From Celeribacter naphthalenivorans (GTDB taxonomy: Bacteria > Pseudomonadota > Alphaproteobacteria > Rhodobacterales > Rhodobacteraceae), in contig NZ_JAIVLK010000001.1 in the NCBI RefSeq assembly GCF_020524585.1, forward strand, positions 124,001-188,000: 64,000 nt of DNA, written 5' to 3'. Positions 50,739-59,181 of the stretch are shown here, piece after piece. Position numbers and translations under genes: made by a program. Numbering within the stretch: the first letter of the stretch is position 1; each line of letters begins with the position of its first letter. The notes under the pieces are model-generated. The model did no database searches, was not told the origin of the DNA, and was given only the letters and a program-made list of their open reading frames with translations.

Positions 50739-51764
50739 TTAGCCGCCACAGACCCCTTGCAACGCGACCCAATCGCCATCTGAGAGCACAGGCCGCGTGG
50801 TCTCGATCTGCACGCCATCGGCCTCGATCAAGGGCAGGACGCTTTCGCCGGTGATGTCGCGGGCATAGGCGTAGGGGGCGCTGTGGACTTCTGCTCCGGC
50901 AAAGGCAGCGATCAGGTGATCGTTTTCCACCGGCGTCACGGGGGCCGTCAAAAGGCTTTCGGCATGAGCGTCGAGGATTTCGGGCGGAATATGCCCGGTG
51001 GTCAAAAGTCTGAGCGAGGTGGTGAGCCCCGCATCCTGCAACAGGCGTTCCAGCGGATCTTGCTCCTCTGCGCGCACCAGCTCGGCCAAAACATAGCCGG
51101 CCAAGACATCGGGGTCCTCGTGATCTTCGACCAGCGCACGGTTCAACAGGATGATCTTGCCGGGCAGGTGCTGTGACTGGGCGACGCCACTGGTGAGCAC
51201 AACGATCTGACCGGAACCTCCGGGAATGAGGCGGTTTTTCAACGTGTTGAGCGCGCGGGCGCCATGCACCGTATCACAGGGCGCACCAGACAGGCGTTTG
51301 ATCCGTTCCAAAAGCTCTTCGCCGATTTCAGCGCGGGACACAGGCGGCACGATGGTGACGGCCTGACGAATGAGCGCGCCGGGCAACCAGAACACGCCCA
51401 GCCCGAGGATCGCAGCCGCCCCCAGTCCGATCATCACCCCACGCAGTCGCCCCGGATGCGGGCGGGCACGGTCGATGGCGCGACGAATGCGGTCGATCGC
51501 TTCGATCATCAGCGCGTCGTCGATCTCCAACTCTTCACTGCTGTCAGACGCGGGACGGTAGCGGGCCGGGGTCTCGCCCTCGGCGGTGATGCGTTCGATG
51601 GCGGGCAGCGACCAATGGGTCAGGGGCCGACCATCGGTGCGATCATCGCTCAGCGTTAGCGTCGCCTCGCCCACGGAAACGATCACGGAACGGCGCTGGC
51701 TGTCCCCTTCGGGAAGCCAGAGACCGGGGGCTTCGAGCCGTTCGAATTCCGTAAGCGCGATCAT
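50739..51764 (-). CDS. Membrane-anchored M48-like protein without HExxH
   Basis: A 341-residue protein with a cytoplasmic N-terminal part (1-105), one transmembrane helix (about 108-132, LRGVMIGLGAAAILGLGVFWLPGAL) and a periplasmic domain. That domain resembles M48 peptidases in layout: ISRAEIG-type helix, GAPCDTVHGARALNTLKNRL, GKIILLNRALVEDHEDPDVLAGYVL. At the zinc-motif position it reads LAELVRAEEQDP instead of HExxH. It would therefore be a pseudopeptidase. The relationship is inferred from motif order only. The gene is convergent with the SPOR gene and divergent from the sulfotransferase gene. Confidence 0.75.
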   Translation of the reverse strand: MIALTEFERLEAPGLWLPEGDSQRRSVIVSVGEATLTLSDDRTDGRPLTHWSLPAIERITAEGETPARYRPASDSSEELEIDDALMIEAIDRIRRAIDRARPHPGRLRGVMIGLGAAAILGLGVFWLPGALIRQAVTIVPPVSRAEIGEELLERIKRLSGAPCDTVHGARALNTLKNRLIPGGSGQIVVLTSGVAQSQHLPGKIILLNRALVEDHEDPDVLAGYVLAELVRAEEQDPLERLLQDAGLTTSLRLLTTGHIPPEILDAHAESLLTAPVTPVENDHLIAAFAGAEVHSAPYAYARDITGESVLPLIEADGVQIETTRPVLSDGDWVALQGVCGG

Positions 51765-51867
51765 GCGCGGGCTGCTCTTTTCATCGTTGTTTCGGGCAAT
51801 CTATCGCGGAACGCCGGGCGCTACAATCGTTCTGGGAACCGAAGGGAAAAGGCTTTAGTATTTTGCC

Positions 51868-52515
51868 ATGATCATCTCACCGGGCCGCCGCTATATCTTT
51901 GTTCACATTCCCAAAACCGGGGGCACGGCGCTGGCGCAGGCGCTGGAGACGCGGGCCATGGCCGAGGACATCTTGATCGGTGACACGCCCAAAGCGGTGA
52001 AGCGGCGCGGGCGGGTCAAGGGGCTGACGGCGGCGGGGCGGTTGTGGAAACATTCCCGGCTGGCGGACATCGAGGGGCTGGTGGCGCGCGAGGATTTCGC
52101 GGATCACTTCATCTTCACCCTCGTGCGCAATCCCTGGGACCGGTTCGTGTCCTATTATCACTGGCTCAGAGGGCAGAGTTTCGATCATTCTGCGGTGACT
52201 TTGGCCAAGTCCACGGCGTTCTCCGGCTTTCTCAATGCGCCCGAGACGGTGAAGAGCCTCTCGGTGCCGTCGCGCAGCTATATGTGCGACGGGGCAGGGC
52301 AGGATCGGGCCGATCTTTATGTGCGGCTGGAGGCTTTGGACGAGGATTTGGCGCCGCTGTGGGATCATCTGGGGTTTGACCTTTCGCCGATTGCGCCGGT
52401 GAATGAATCCCAGCGCGCCCGCGATTTTCGCACTTATTACTCGGAGGCCGATGCGGAGTTGGTGGCCCGGATCGCGGCGGAAGACATTGCCCAATTTGGC
52501 TATGGTTTTGACTGA
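51868..52515 (+). CDS. Sulfotransferase family 2 domain protein
   Basis: The 215-residue protein has the two PAPS-binding elements of carbohydrate-type sulfotransferases: the 5'-phosphosulfate loop YIFVHIPKTGGTALA near the N-terminus and the 3'-phosphate motif TLVRNPWDRFVSYYHW around residue 90. It probably transfers sulfate from PAPS to a glycan or lipid; the acceptor is unknown. No glycan gene cluster is nearby. It is compact compared with eukaryotic members but typical for marine alphaproteobacteria. The ATG at 51868 is the only good start. Confidence 0.88.
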   Translation: MIISPGRRYIFVHIPKTGGTALAQALETRAMAEDILIGDTPKAVKRRGRVKGLTAAGRLWKHSRLADIEGLVAREDFADHFIFTLVRNPWDRFVSYYHWLRGQSFDHSAVTLAKSTAFSGFLNAPETVKSLSVPSRSYMCDGAGQDRADLYVRLEALDEDLAPLWDHLGFDLSPIAPVNESQRARDFRTYYSEADAELVARIAAEDIAQFGYGFD

Positions 52516-52877
52516 GCGCGCGTTGAAACTGAGGCTGAAATGCGGCGGGCTGGGGGAGATTGCCTGAGGTTTTGCGCCTGTGAGGGGGGATTCGGCGTCG
52601 AATCGTGGGGACATCCGGCAAAGCATTCCTTTGAGAGAGGGCCGCTAACCCCAAGAATTCTTGGTTGAACCTGAGTGAACTCCGAATTTTCTTAACGGAC
52701 TGTTACCAAATTCGAGAACAATTGAATGAAATCCCCGACATTTGCGCCGATGTCGGGATTATGCCCCATTTGCGTCCCATTCGCGTCGAACTGTGACCCC
52801 ACCGGCCACCTTTTCATGATCTCACAGATCGCAGAGCTCGGGCTGCCACCCGAAAAGAGCCTGATGGGGATGAGACG
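52516..52877. other. Intergenic region with palindromes
   Basis: No gene is apparent in 362 bp. CCAAGAATTCTTGG (52651-52664) is a perfect 14-bp palindrome. A hairpin at 52730-52759 pairs TCC-CGACAT with ATGTCGGGA. A purine-rich ribosome-binding region precedes the second Hint gene at the right end. Confidence 0.6.
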
Positions 52878-53597
52878 ATGATGAAACTGGGTCAGATGTT
52901 GCGAAAAGAGCCGGTCCATGATGCGGGCGGGCGCTCTGGCGTATGGGATGGGGCGTGTCATGGTGGGCATGCGGCGCAGACCTCGGGCCTCATCGCCGGG
53001 ATGCAGGTGGCGACCAGCACCGGCTGGCGCGATGTGGCTGCTCTGCAAGAGGGCGATAAGGTGCTGACCTTTGACGAATGCCTTCAGACCGTGCGTCGGA
53101 TCATCAAACGTTGGACCTACACGGATCAGGGCAGGACTCCCGCGCATCTCTGGCCGCTCTTTGTGCCCGCGGGCGCCTTGGGCAACCGCTCGGAGATGAC
53201 ACTTTTGCCGGAGCAGGCGGTGATGGTGGAAAGCGATGCGGGCGAGGCGATGTTTGGCGATCCTTTCACTTTGATGCCAGCTTTGGCGCTTGAGGGCTAT
53301 AAGGGTATCGAGCGTATGTGGGCGCGCAAACCGGTCGAGGTCGTGATCCTGCATTTTGACAGGGAACAAGTGGTGTTCGGCAATATCGGCGCGCTGTTTC
53401 ACTGTCCGGCCGAGGAGACCGTCACCATCGCCGGATTGATGGAGGCGCGCGACCAGCCGGGCTATGAGGTCATGTCGCTGACCCAGGCGCGGATGTTCGT
53501 GGATGCGCTGATCGATGAGGACGCGCAGGATAGCGTTTGGATGCAAGAAGAGCAGCGGCACAGAGGTCAGACCACATCGCGGCGCTACGCGTCCTGA
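52878..53597 (+). CDS. Degenerate Hint-domain protein
   Basis: A 239-residue protein resembling Rhodobacterales Hint-domain proteins. GLIAGMQVATSTGWRDVAALQEGDKVLTFDECLQTVRR matches the first Hint block, and LLPEQAVMVESDAGEAMFGDPFTLMPA matches the second. The nucleophilic Cys that normally precedes the GT/GM position is replaced (SGLIAG), so autocleavage is not expected. The C-terminus is charged and Gln/Arg rich. ATG at 52878 or 52881. It differs from the intact Hint protein at 6862. Role unknown. Confidence 0.78.
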   Translation: MMKLGQMLRKEPVHDAGGRSGVWDGACHGGHAAQTSGLIAGMQVATSTGWRDVAALQEGDKVLTFDECLQTVRRIIKRWTYTDQGRTPAHLWPLFVPAGALGNRSEMTLLPEQAVMVESDAGEAMFGDPFTLMPALALEGYKGIERMWARKPVEVVILHFDREQVVFGNIGALFHCPAEETVTIAGLMEARDQPGYEVMSLTQARMFVDALIDEDAQDSVWMQEEQRHRGQTTSRRYAS

Positions 53598-53807
53598 TGC
53601 GAAATCGAGACGTCTTTTCGATTTTGAGAGCTGTTTCTTGGGCTTTCGCGGCTGAAATTGCCTAGGAAAGTATCATTTCTTTGTGGGGATTGCTGCGGCG
53701 CAGCATTTGTTGGGCGCTGTCGAAGAGGCTGGCGATTATGATGAGATCATGCCTCGTGTGGGAGGGCTTATCAAGGCGCGAGGGGTCACCAAAACGGAGC
53801 CCGATCC

Positions 53808-54005
53808 ATGTGTATTTCCGCCGAAGCGCTCGCGCTTTTCCTTAATCTCATCGCTGCGCCGATTTCCTCGGAGCCGGGGCGGATCATCGTCCATGCCACG
53901 GAACAGGACGCCCATTGGGTGCAGGTCGAAGACCGTTGGTGCACCATGGCGCCGCAGCTTCAAGGACGCGACATGTTTGCTGAATTGGCCAAGGATGACG
54001 TATAA
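53808..54005 (+). CDS. Small hypothetical protein
   Basis: A possible 65-residue protein starting MCISAEALALFLNLIAAPISSEPGR. It has GC-biased codon use, a weak purine-rich stretch upstream and a terminator immediately after its stop. Mildly hydrophobic at the N-terminus but not a convincing signal peptide. No family recognised. It may be real because it ends cleanly at the terminator and reads in the same direction as the Hint gene, but chance is not excluded. The 210 bp before it hold only a small GCTGC/GCAGC hairpin. Confidence 0.5.
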   Translation: MCISAEALALFLNLIAAPISSEPGRIIVHATEQDAHWVQVEDRWCTMAPQLQGRDMFAELAKDDV

Positions 54006-54034
54006 AAAAAGCCCTCCCCGAAGTGGGAAGGGCT
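54003..54034. terminator. Bidirectional terminator before fadJ
   Basis: AGCCCTCCCC and GGGAAGGGCT form a stem with a GAAG-type loop, and a run of seven A on the left gives a T-run on the minus strand. It ends the fadA-fadJ operon. Confidence 0.85.
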
Positions 54035-54054
54035 GAGTGTCATGTGGGGCGCGC

Positions 54055-56262
54055 TCAGGCGGCTTTGCTGTCCACGCCTGCGCCGAAGCGGCCGTAGAAG
54101 GTCTCGCCAGAGGCCGCCATCTCGCGCAGGAGGGTCGGCGTCTCGAACCGCGGCCCGTGCGTTGCGGTGAGATTGTCGCAAATCTCGACGGCTTTCGCCG
54201 CCCCGATGATGTCGAGCCAAGAGAACGGACCACCGGACCAAGGTGCAAAGCCCCAGCCGAGGATGGCGCCGACGTCGCCTTCGCGGATGTCTTCCAACAC
54301 GCCCTCTTCGAGTGCGCGCACGGCTTCCAGAACCTGCGCCATCATCAGACGGTGCTGGACCTCGTCGAGATCGGGCTGGGCGTCGGCCACCGGGAACTCT
54401 GCGTTGAAGCCCTCCCAGAGATAACCGCGTTTGCCCTTCTCGTCATAGTCGTAAAAGCCCGCATTGGCCTTTTTGCCCAGACGCCCCTGATCGAACATCC
54501 AGAACACCACCTCATCGACGGCCTCATCCGGGTAAGCATCGCCCATCGCGGCCTTCGTCGCCTTGGCGATCTTCACGCCGAGATCAATCGAGGTTTCGTC
54601 GATGAGTTGAAGCGGCCCGAGCGGGAAGCCCAGAAGTTTTGCTGCATTCTCAATGAGCGGCAGGTCCACGCCCTCGGCGGCCATGCGCACACCCTCGTTG
54701 ATGTAGGGGATGATGCAACGGTTGGCGTAGAAGAACCGCGCGTCATTCACGACGATCGGCGTCTTGCGGATCTGGCGCACATAGTCGAGCGCTTTCGCCA
54801 CGGCGACATTGCCGGTCTCTTTGCCCTTGATGATCTCCACGAGCAGCATCTTGTCGACGGGGCTAAAGAAGTGGATGCCGATGAACTGCTCCGGGCGCAC
54901 AGACGCCTTGGCCAGCTCGGTGATCGGCAGGGTCGAGGTGTTTGACGCAAAGATGCAGTCCGGGCCCACGATGGCTTCGACTTTCTTGGTCATCTCCGCT
55001 TTCACGCCGATGTCTTCGAACACGGCCTCGACAATCAGGTCACAGCCTTTCAGAGCGTCGAGATCGGTGGTCGCGGTGATGCGCGACAGCACTTGCTCTT
55101 TCTTCTCCGGCGTCACCTTTTTGCGGGAAATGCCTTTGTCGAGGATGGCCTCAGAGTAAGCTTTGCCCTTGTCCGCGGCCTCTTGTTTCATGTCGATCAA
55201 CACGACCTCGATGCCCGCATTGGCGGAGACATAAGCAATGCCAGCCCCCATCATGCCCGCGCCCAAGACGCCGACTTTTTTGACGGTCTGGTCCGCGACC
55301 TCGGGACGGTTGGCACCTTTTTCCAAAGCCTCCTTGTTGATGAACAGGGACCGGATCATCGACGACGACGACGGGTTCATCAGCACATGGGTGAACCACC
55401 GCGCTTCGATCTTAAGCGCGGTGTCAAACGGCACCTGCGCGCCTTCGTAGACGGCCGAGAGCAACGCTTTCGCCGCCGGGTAGACGCCCTGGGTGTTGCC
55501 GTTGACCATGGCGGAGGCGCCGACGAAGGTCATGAAACCGGCCGGGTGATAAGGCGCGCCGCCGGGCATTTTCCAGCCCTTCGCGTCCCAAGGTTTCACG
55601 ATGTCCGCGTCTTTCGCGGAGAGCACCCATTCTTTCGCCTTCGCCAGCAATTCGCCGGGCTCTACGACCTCTTGAATGAGGCCCGCGCCCTTGGCTTTCT
55701 TCGGGTCCAGCATCTTGCCTTCGAGAAGGATCGGTGCCGCCGCCATTGCGCCGACCATGCGCGAGACACGCGTGGTGCCGCCCATGCCGGGGAAGATGCC
55801 GACTTTGATCTCCGGCAGGCCGATCTTGGCCTTCGGATTGTCGGCGGCAAAGATGCGGTGGCAGGACAGAGGCAGCTCCAAGCCGATGCCAAGCGCCGTG
55901 CCGGGCAGAGCCGCCGCGACCGGCTTGCCGCCCTTGTTGGTCTTCGGATCCATGCCCGCACGTTCCAGCTTGCGCAGGATCGCGTGCATGTTCATCAGCC
56001 CGTCAAACAGACCTTTGGCCGGATCGTCCCCCGCCGCGTCCTTCATCTTGGCGATGATGTTCAAATCCATCCCGCCGGCAAAGGTGTCCTTGCCGGAGGT
56101 GATCACGATGCCTTTCACGGCCTCGTCGCCCAAGGCCTTGTCGATACAGGCGTCCAGTTCGGAAATTCCCTCCATCGAAAGCACGTTCATGCTCTTGTTC
56201 GGGATGTCCCAGGTGATGACGGCCACGCCGTCGCTGTCTACGTCGTAATGAAAATCAGTCAT
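54055..56262 (-). CDS. fadJ: Fatty-acid oxidation multifunctional protein (enoyl-CoA hydratase / 3-hydroxyacyl-CoA dehydrogenase)
   Basis: The 735-residue protein hydrates enoyl-CoA and oxidises 3-hydroxyacyl-CoA in beta-oxidation. The N-terminal crotonase domain (1-190) shows the DTFAGGMDLN and LPGTALGIGLELPLSCHR blocks. The NAD-binding domain (about 325-510) starts KKVGVLGAGMMGAGIAYVSANAG and has the catalytic block FIGIHFFSPVDKMLLVEII. Two C-terminal dehydrogenase domains follow, including LLGFPLGPLQLIDETSID and NAGFYDYDEKGKR. Its ATG overlaps the stop of the NTF2-like gene by 4 bp, and fadA is further upstream in the same operon. Confidence 0.95.
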   Translation of the reverse strand: MTDFHYDVDSDGVAVITWDIPNKSMNVLSMEGISELDACIDKALGDEAVKGIVITSGKDTFAGGMDLNIIAKMKDAAGDDPAKGLFDGLMNMHAILRKLERAGMDPKTNKGGKPVAAALPGTALGIGLELPLSCHRIFAADNPKAKIGLPEIKVGIFPGMGGTTRVSRMVGAMAAAPILLEGKMLDPKKAKGAGLIQEVVEPGELLAKAKEWVLSAKDADIVKPWDAKGWKMPGGAPYHPAGFMTFVGASAMVNGNTQGVYPAAKALLSAVYEGAQVPFDTALKIEARWFTHVLMNPSSSSMIRSLFINKEALEKGANRPEVADQTVKKVGVLGAGMMGAGIAYVSANAGIEVVLIDMKQEAADKGKAYSEAILDKGISRKKVTPEKKEQVLSRITATTDLDALKGCDLIVEAVFEDIGVKAEMTKKVEAIVGPDCIFASNTSTLPITELAKASVRPEQFIGIHFFSPVDKMLLVEIIKGKETGNVAVAKALDYVRQIRKTPIVVNDARFFYANRCIIPYINEGVRMAAEGVDLPLIENAAKLLGFPLGPLQLIDETSIDLGVKIAKATKAAMGDAYPDEAVDEVVFWMFDQGRLGKKANAGFYDYDEKGKRGYLWEGFNAEFPVADAQPDLDEVQHRLMMAQVLEAVRALEEGVLEDIREGDVGAILGWGFAPWSGGPFSWLDIIGAAKAVEICDNLTATHGPRFETPTLLREMAASGETFYGRFGAGVDSKAA

Positions 56263-56684
56263 TGTTTTCCCTCTCTCGCAGGGCTGGTGCCGGTCCAGGG
56301 GTGATGCCCGCGCGCATTCATGATGGAGGACATTTTGTACCCCCCGTCGGTGGCGTGGATCAGCGCGGAGGAGGTGAAAGGCTCCGTCGCGCGATGTCCG
56401 TGGCTCAGCAGTTCAGTCTCATAGGTTCCGATGAAGGTCCCGTCGCGACAATCCTCCAAAGAGATCGGGCGGCGATAAATCTCGTCCAGCCTCATGACCG
56501 CGCAGGCCTGAAGGTAGAGATCGAAATTCTCGCTGAGCTCTCGAAGGGTTGTCATGAAAACGGGGCCTTGTTGTGTCACCATGGAAAAGGGCAGGAGGAT
56601 GCGCGAGGCCCAGAGATCGAATTCGCCTGTGATGAAACAGGTGGAAATATCGTCCAGAAACTCGCGAAACTCTGCCGCGTTCAC
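56259..56684 (-). CDS. NTF2-like protein inside the fad operon
   Basis: A 141-residue protein starting at GTG 56684, three bases after the fadA stop, with AAGGA upstream. Its length and composition (an N-terminal helix EFREFLDDISTCFITGEFDLW, then ILLPFSMVTQQGPVFMTTLRELSENFDLYLQA and a beta-rich C-terminal half) suggest an NTF2-like cone fold. No catalytic residues can be assigned. Its stop overlaps fadJ (ATGA). Position between thiolase and FadJ suggests an accessory role in fatty-acid degradation, which is inference. Confidence 0.75.
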   Translation of the reverse strand: MNAAEFREFLDDISTCFITGEFDLWASRILLPFSMVTQQGPVFMTTLRELSENFDLYLQACAVMRLDEIYRRPISLEDCRDGTFIGTYETELLSHGHRATEPFTSSALIHATDGGYKMSSIMNARGHHPWTGTSPAREGKQ

Positions 56685-56686
56685 AT

Positions 56687-57898
56687 TCAGATCCTTTCGA
56701 TAATCGTCGCCGCTCCCATACCGGATGCGATACAAAGCGTGGCGAGACCCGTGCCTTTGCCGGTGCGCTCCAACTCGTCCAGAAGCGTGCCGATGATGAT
56801 CGCCCCGGTTGCGCCAAGAGGGTGGCCCATCGCGATGGAACCACCGTTAACGTTAACTTTCGATGAATCAACATCGAATGCCTGCATGAAACGCATGACG
56901 ACGGAGGCGAAGGCCTCGTTGACTTCGAAGAGGTCGATGTCGGAAATCGACATGCCGCTGTCGCGCAGAATTTTCTCGGTCACAGGCACGGGGCCGGTGA
57001 GCATGATGGTCGGATCGGTGCCGATCTTGGCGGTCGCCCGGATGCGGGCGCGCGGTTTCAGGCCGTATTTCTCGCCGAACTCCTTGTTGCCGATCAGCAC
57101 GGCGGCGGAGCCATCGACGATGCCCGACGAGTTGCCCGCATGGTGGATGTGGTTGATCTTCTCGAGATGTGGATATTTCATCAGCGCGATCTTGTCGAAG
57201 CCCGGCATGACCTCGCCCATCTCTTTGAACGAGGCTTTGAGTGCCCCCAGTGCCTCGACCGAGGTGCCCGGACGCATGTATTCGTCATGATCCAGAATGG
57301 TCAGCCCGTTGATGTCCTTGACCGGCACGATGGATTTCGCAAAACGGTTGTCCTTCCACGCCGCTTCGGCGCGGTTTTGGGACTCGACTGCCAGCGCGTC
57401 GGCCTCTTCGCGGGTGAAGCCGTATTCGGTGGCGATGATGTCCGCCGAGATGCCCTGCGGCACGAAATAGGTCTTCATCGCAATCGCCGGATCGACAGCA
57501 ATCGCCGCCCCGTCCGATCCCATGGCGACCCGGCCCATCATCTCGACGCCGCCGGCGATATAGGCCATGCCCGCCCCGCCTTTGACTTGGTTGGCGGCGA
57601 GGTTCACGGCTTCCATGCCCGAGGCGCAGAAGCGGTTGATCGCGAGGCCGGGGATGGATTGGTCCAACTCGGAGGCCAAAACGGCCGTGCGCGCAAGGCA
57701 ACCGCCCTGTTCGCCCACTTGGGTCACATTGCCCCAGATCACATCCTCGACGGCATGGCCCTCAAGTCCGTTGCGCTCCTTGACGGCGTTCAGCATCTGC
57801 GCGGAGAGCGCGGCCGAGGTCACCTCGTGCAGGCTCCCGTCCTTGCGCCCTTTCCCGCGCGGGCTGCGCAGGGCGTCGTAAATATAGGCTTCGGTCAT
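56687..57898 (-). CDS. fadA: Acetyl-CoA C-acyltransferase (3-ketoacyl-CoA thiolase)
   Basis: FadA cleaves 3-ketoacyl-CoA with CoA in the last step of beta-oxidation. The 403-residue thiolase has the acyl-Cys in INRFCASGMEAVNLA, the FEVNEAFASVVMRFMQAF block, and the C-terminal NVNGGSIAMGHPLGATGA and CIASGMGAATIIER, in which the second cysteine lies. GGAGGA precedes the ATG at 57898. It is the first gene of fadA / NTF2-like / fadJ. GST is upstream with a 30-bp gap, so it may be cotranscribed. Confidence 0.96.
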   Translation of the reverse strand: MTEAYIYDALRSPRGKGRKDGSLHEVTSAALSAQMLNAVKERNGLEGHAVEDVIWGNVTQVGEQGGCLARTAVLASELDQSIPGLAINRFCASGMEAVNLAANQVKGGAGMAYIAGGVEMMGRVAMGSDGAAIAVDPAIAMKTYFVPQGISADIIATEYGFTREEADALAVESQNRAEAAWKDNRFAKSIVPVKDINGLTILDHDEYMRPGTSVEALGALKASFKEMGEVMPGFDKIALMKYPHLEKINHIHHAGNSSGIVDGSAAVLIGNKEFGEKYGLKPRARIRATAKIGTDPTIMLTGPVPVTEKILRDSGMSISDIDLFEVNEAFASVVMRFMQAFDVDSSKVNVNGGSIAMGHPLGATGAIIIGTLLDELERTGKGTGLATLCIASGMGAATIIERI

Positions 57899-57928
57899 AG
57901 TCTCCTCCAAAGTCTTGGCAGTGGCGTT

Positions 57929-58567
57929 TCAGGCCCGGTCCAAAGGGTTTCCGGGCATCATGTCGTAAGGGTGTTTCCAGCCGGGCAGGGCGCTGATGCG
58001 CGTGAGCCAGGCGTCGATTTGGGGCCAGTCGGCACGGTCAAATCCGAAAGGCTCCGGGTAAAAGAGATAGGAACAACAGGACAGATCGGCGGCGCTGATC
58101 TCCTCCGTTCCGGCCAACCATGTGCGATCCGCAAGCGTGTCGTTCAGGACGGTAAAGGCGGCTTTGAGGCGGCCCTGCGTGAAGGCGATCACCTCGGCGG
58201 GGCGTTTGTCCTCAGAGAGGAAGTTCATCAGGAACCGCGCTGTGCCAGCCTGCGAGGACATCTTGTGATTGTCCCACAAAACCCAGCGCAACACCTCGCG
58301 CCGCTCTGCTTCGCTTTGGCCCTGAAACTTGCCGGTCTCTCTGGCGATATAGTCAAGGATCACGCCCGATTGCGTCAGCACCAGATCGCCGTTCACATAG
58401 ACCGGGCATTCCCCCATCGGATTGAGCGCGCGAAAGGCTTCGGATCGCGCCTCTCCGCCAAAGAAATCGACATAGACCGGCGACCAGTCCAGCCCCGCGA
58501 GTGTCAGGCCAAGCGCCACCTTGTAGGAATGGCCGCTCTCTCCAAAGCAATAGAGTTGAATGCTCAT
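57929..58567 (-). CDS. Glutathione S-transferase family protein
   Basis: The 212-residue cytoplasmic protein has an N-terminal thioredoxin-like GSH domain (1-80; MSIQLYCFGESGHSYKVALGLTLAGLDW, NPMGECPVYVNGDLVLTQSGVILDYIA) with the cis-proline and QSG GSH motif. An all-helical C-terminal domain follows. The N-terminal Ser or Tyr likely activates glutathione. The substrate is unknown. It lies just upstream of fadA on the same strand and downstream of structured element copy B. Confidence 0.9.
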   Translation of the reverse strand: MSIQLYCFGESGHSYKVALGLTLAGLDWSPVYVDFFGGEARSEAFRALNPMGECPVYVNGDLVLTQSGVILDYIARETGKFQGQSEAERREVLRWVLWDNHKMSSQAGTARFLMNFLSEDKRPAEVIAFTQGRLKAAFTVLNDTLADRTWLAGTEEISAADLSCCSYLFYPEPFGFDRADWPQIDAWLTRISALPGWKHPYDMMPGNPLDRA

Positions 58568-58614
58568 CGCGCGTCTCCTCTCGGGACACAGGTAGTGCGA
58601 CCGGCATTGGTTTT

Positions 58615-58810
58615 GAGTATTTTCGCCAAGAAAAAGTCAGGACGCTTACTCAAAGTTAACCTTACCGGATCATGTTCGGAGCTGCGGAACAGGCTGGAGA
58701 GCCGATGACCGTCCAAGGAAAAGTCGCGTGAAGGCCTCAAGGCGGGGCGCAGGCCTGCGGTCGATCGGCTTTCGCGCGCATTTTCGGCTTTTTCTTGGCA
58801 GAAATACTCA
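58615..58810. ncRNA. Structured intergenic element, copy B
   Basis: The second copy of the element at 24820-25015, same length. End helix 58615-58636 pairs with 58789-58810 (2 mismatches in 22). The inner helix pairs CGCGTGAAGG (58725-58734) with CTTTCGCGCG (58770-58779). The conserved hairpin GGC-TGGAGA-GCC (58692-58703) is followed by GATGACCGTC. Stem sequences differ from copy A while pairing and spacing (11 nt from GACCGTC to the inner helix) are kept. It lies between the genes at 58878 and 58567. Confidence 0.6.
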
Positions 58811-58877
58811 TGAAGAAGAGAATTCGGACACATCATCGGCCGCGCGCGGGCCGGGTGATTATGATGCGCCACAAAAC

Positions 58878-59090
58878 TCATCTCTTTCTCGTCTCCAAAT
58901 CCGAATTGAACAGGCGCAAGCGGTGCGTCAGCTTTTCTTCATCCGTGACGGAGGTGAAATTCTCGAACAGGAAAGACAGCGCCTCTCCCTCGTCCAAGCC
59001 CGCCTCCCTCGCGAACTGTCTAAGACGACGATACCCGTCTTCGGTCATGGAAACAGGAAAACGCCGCGTCATTCTGAATCGCTTTGCCAT
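58878..59090 (-). CDS. Small basic protein, possibly RHH-like
   Basis: A 70-residue protein starting MAKRFRMTRRFPVSMTEDGYRRL. The beta-strand-like opening, followed by helices (YRRLRQFAREAGLDEGEALSFLFENF), resembles a ribbon-helix-helix or small adaptor protein. GGAG lies 8 nt upstream of the ATG. It is between element copy B and the acyl-CoA dehydrogenase terminator. No certain family; DNA binding is only a guess from its shape and basic N-terminus. Confidence 0.7.
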   Translation of the reverse strand: MAKRFRMTRRFPVSMTEDGYRRLRQFAREAGLDEGEALSFLFENFTSVTDEEKLTHRLRLFNSDLETRKR

Positions 59091-59130
59091 GGTTACGCTC
59101 CGTCATTTCGCCATTTTGTGGCGCTGCAAA

Positions 59131-59158
59131 AGAAAAGGCCCCCGCCGGGGCAGGGGCC
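59131..59158 (-). terminator. Terminator of the acyl-CoA dehydrogenase operon
   Basis: On the minus strand GGCCCC and GGGGCC flank a GC-rich loop and are followed by TTTTCTTTT, just after the dehydrogenase stop. Confidence 0.85.
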
Positions 59159-59181
59159 TCATGTCTCGGGTTGGGCGCAGT

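Noticed and set aside
55093-56304. Large plus-strand open frame opposite fadJ
   Set aside because: It is composition-driven. The minus-strand frame contains all motifs of the bifunctional enzyme.
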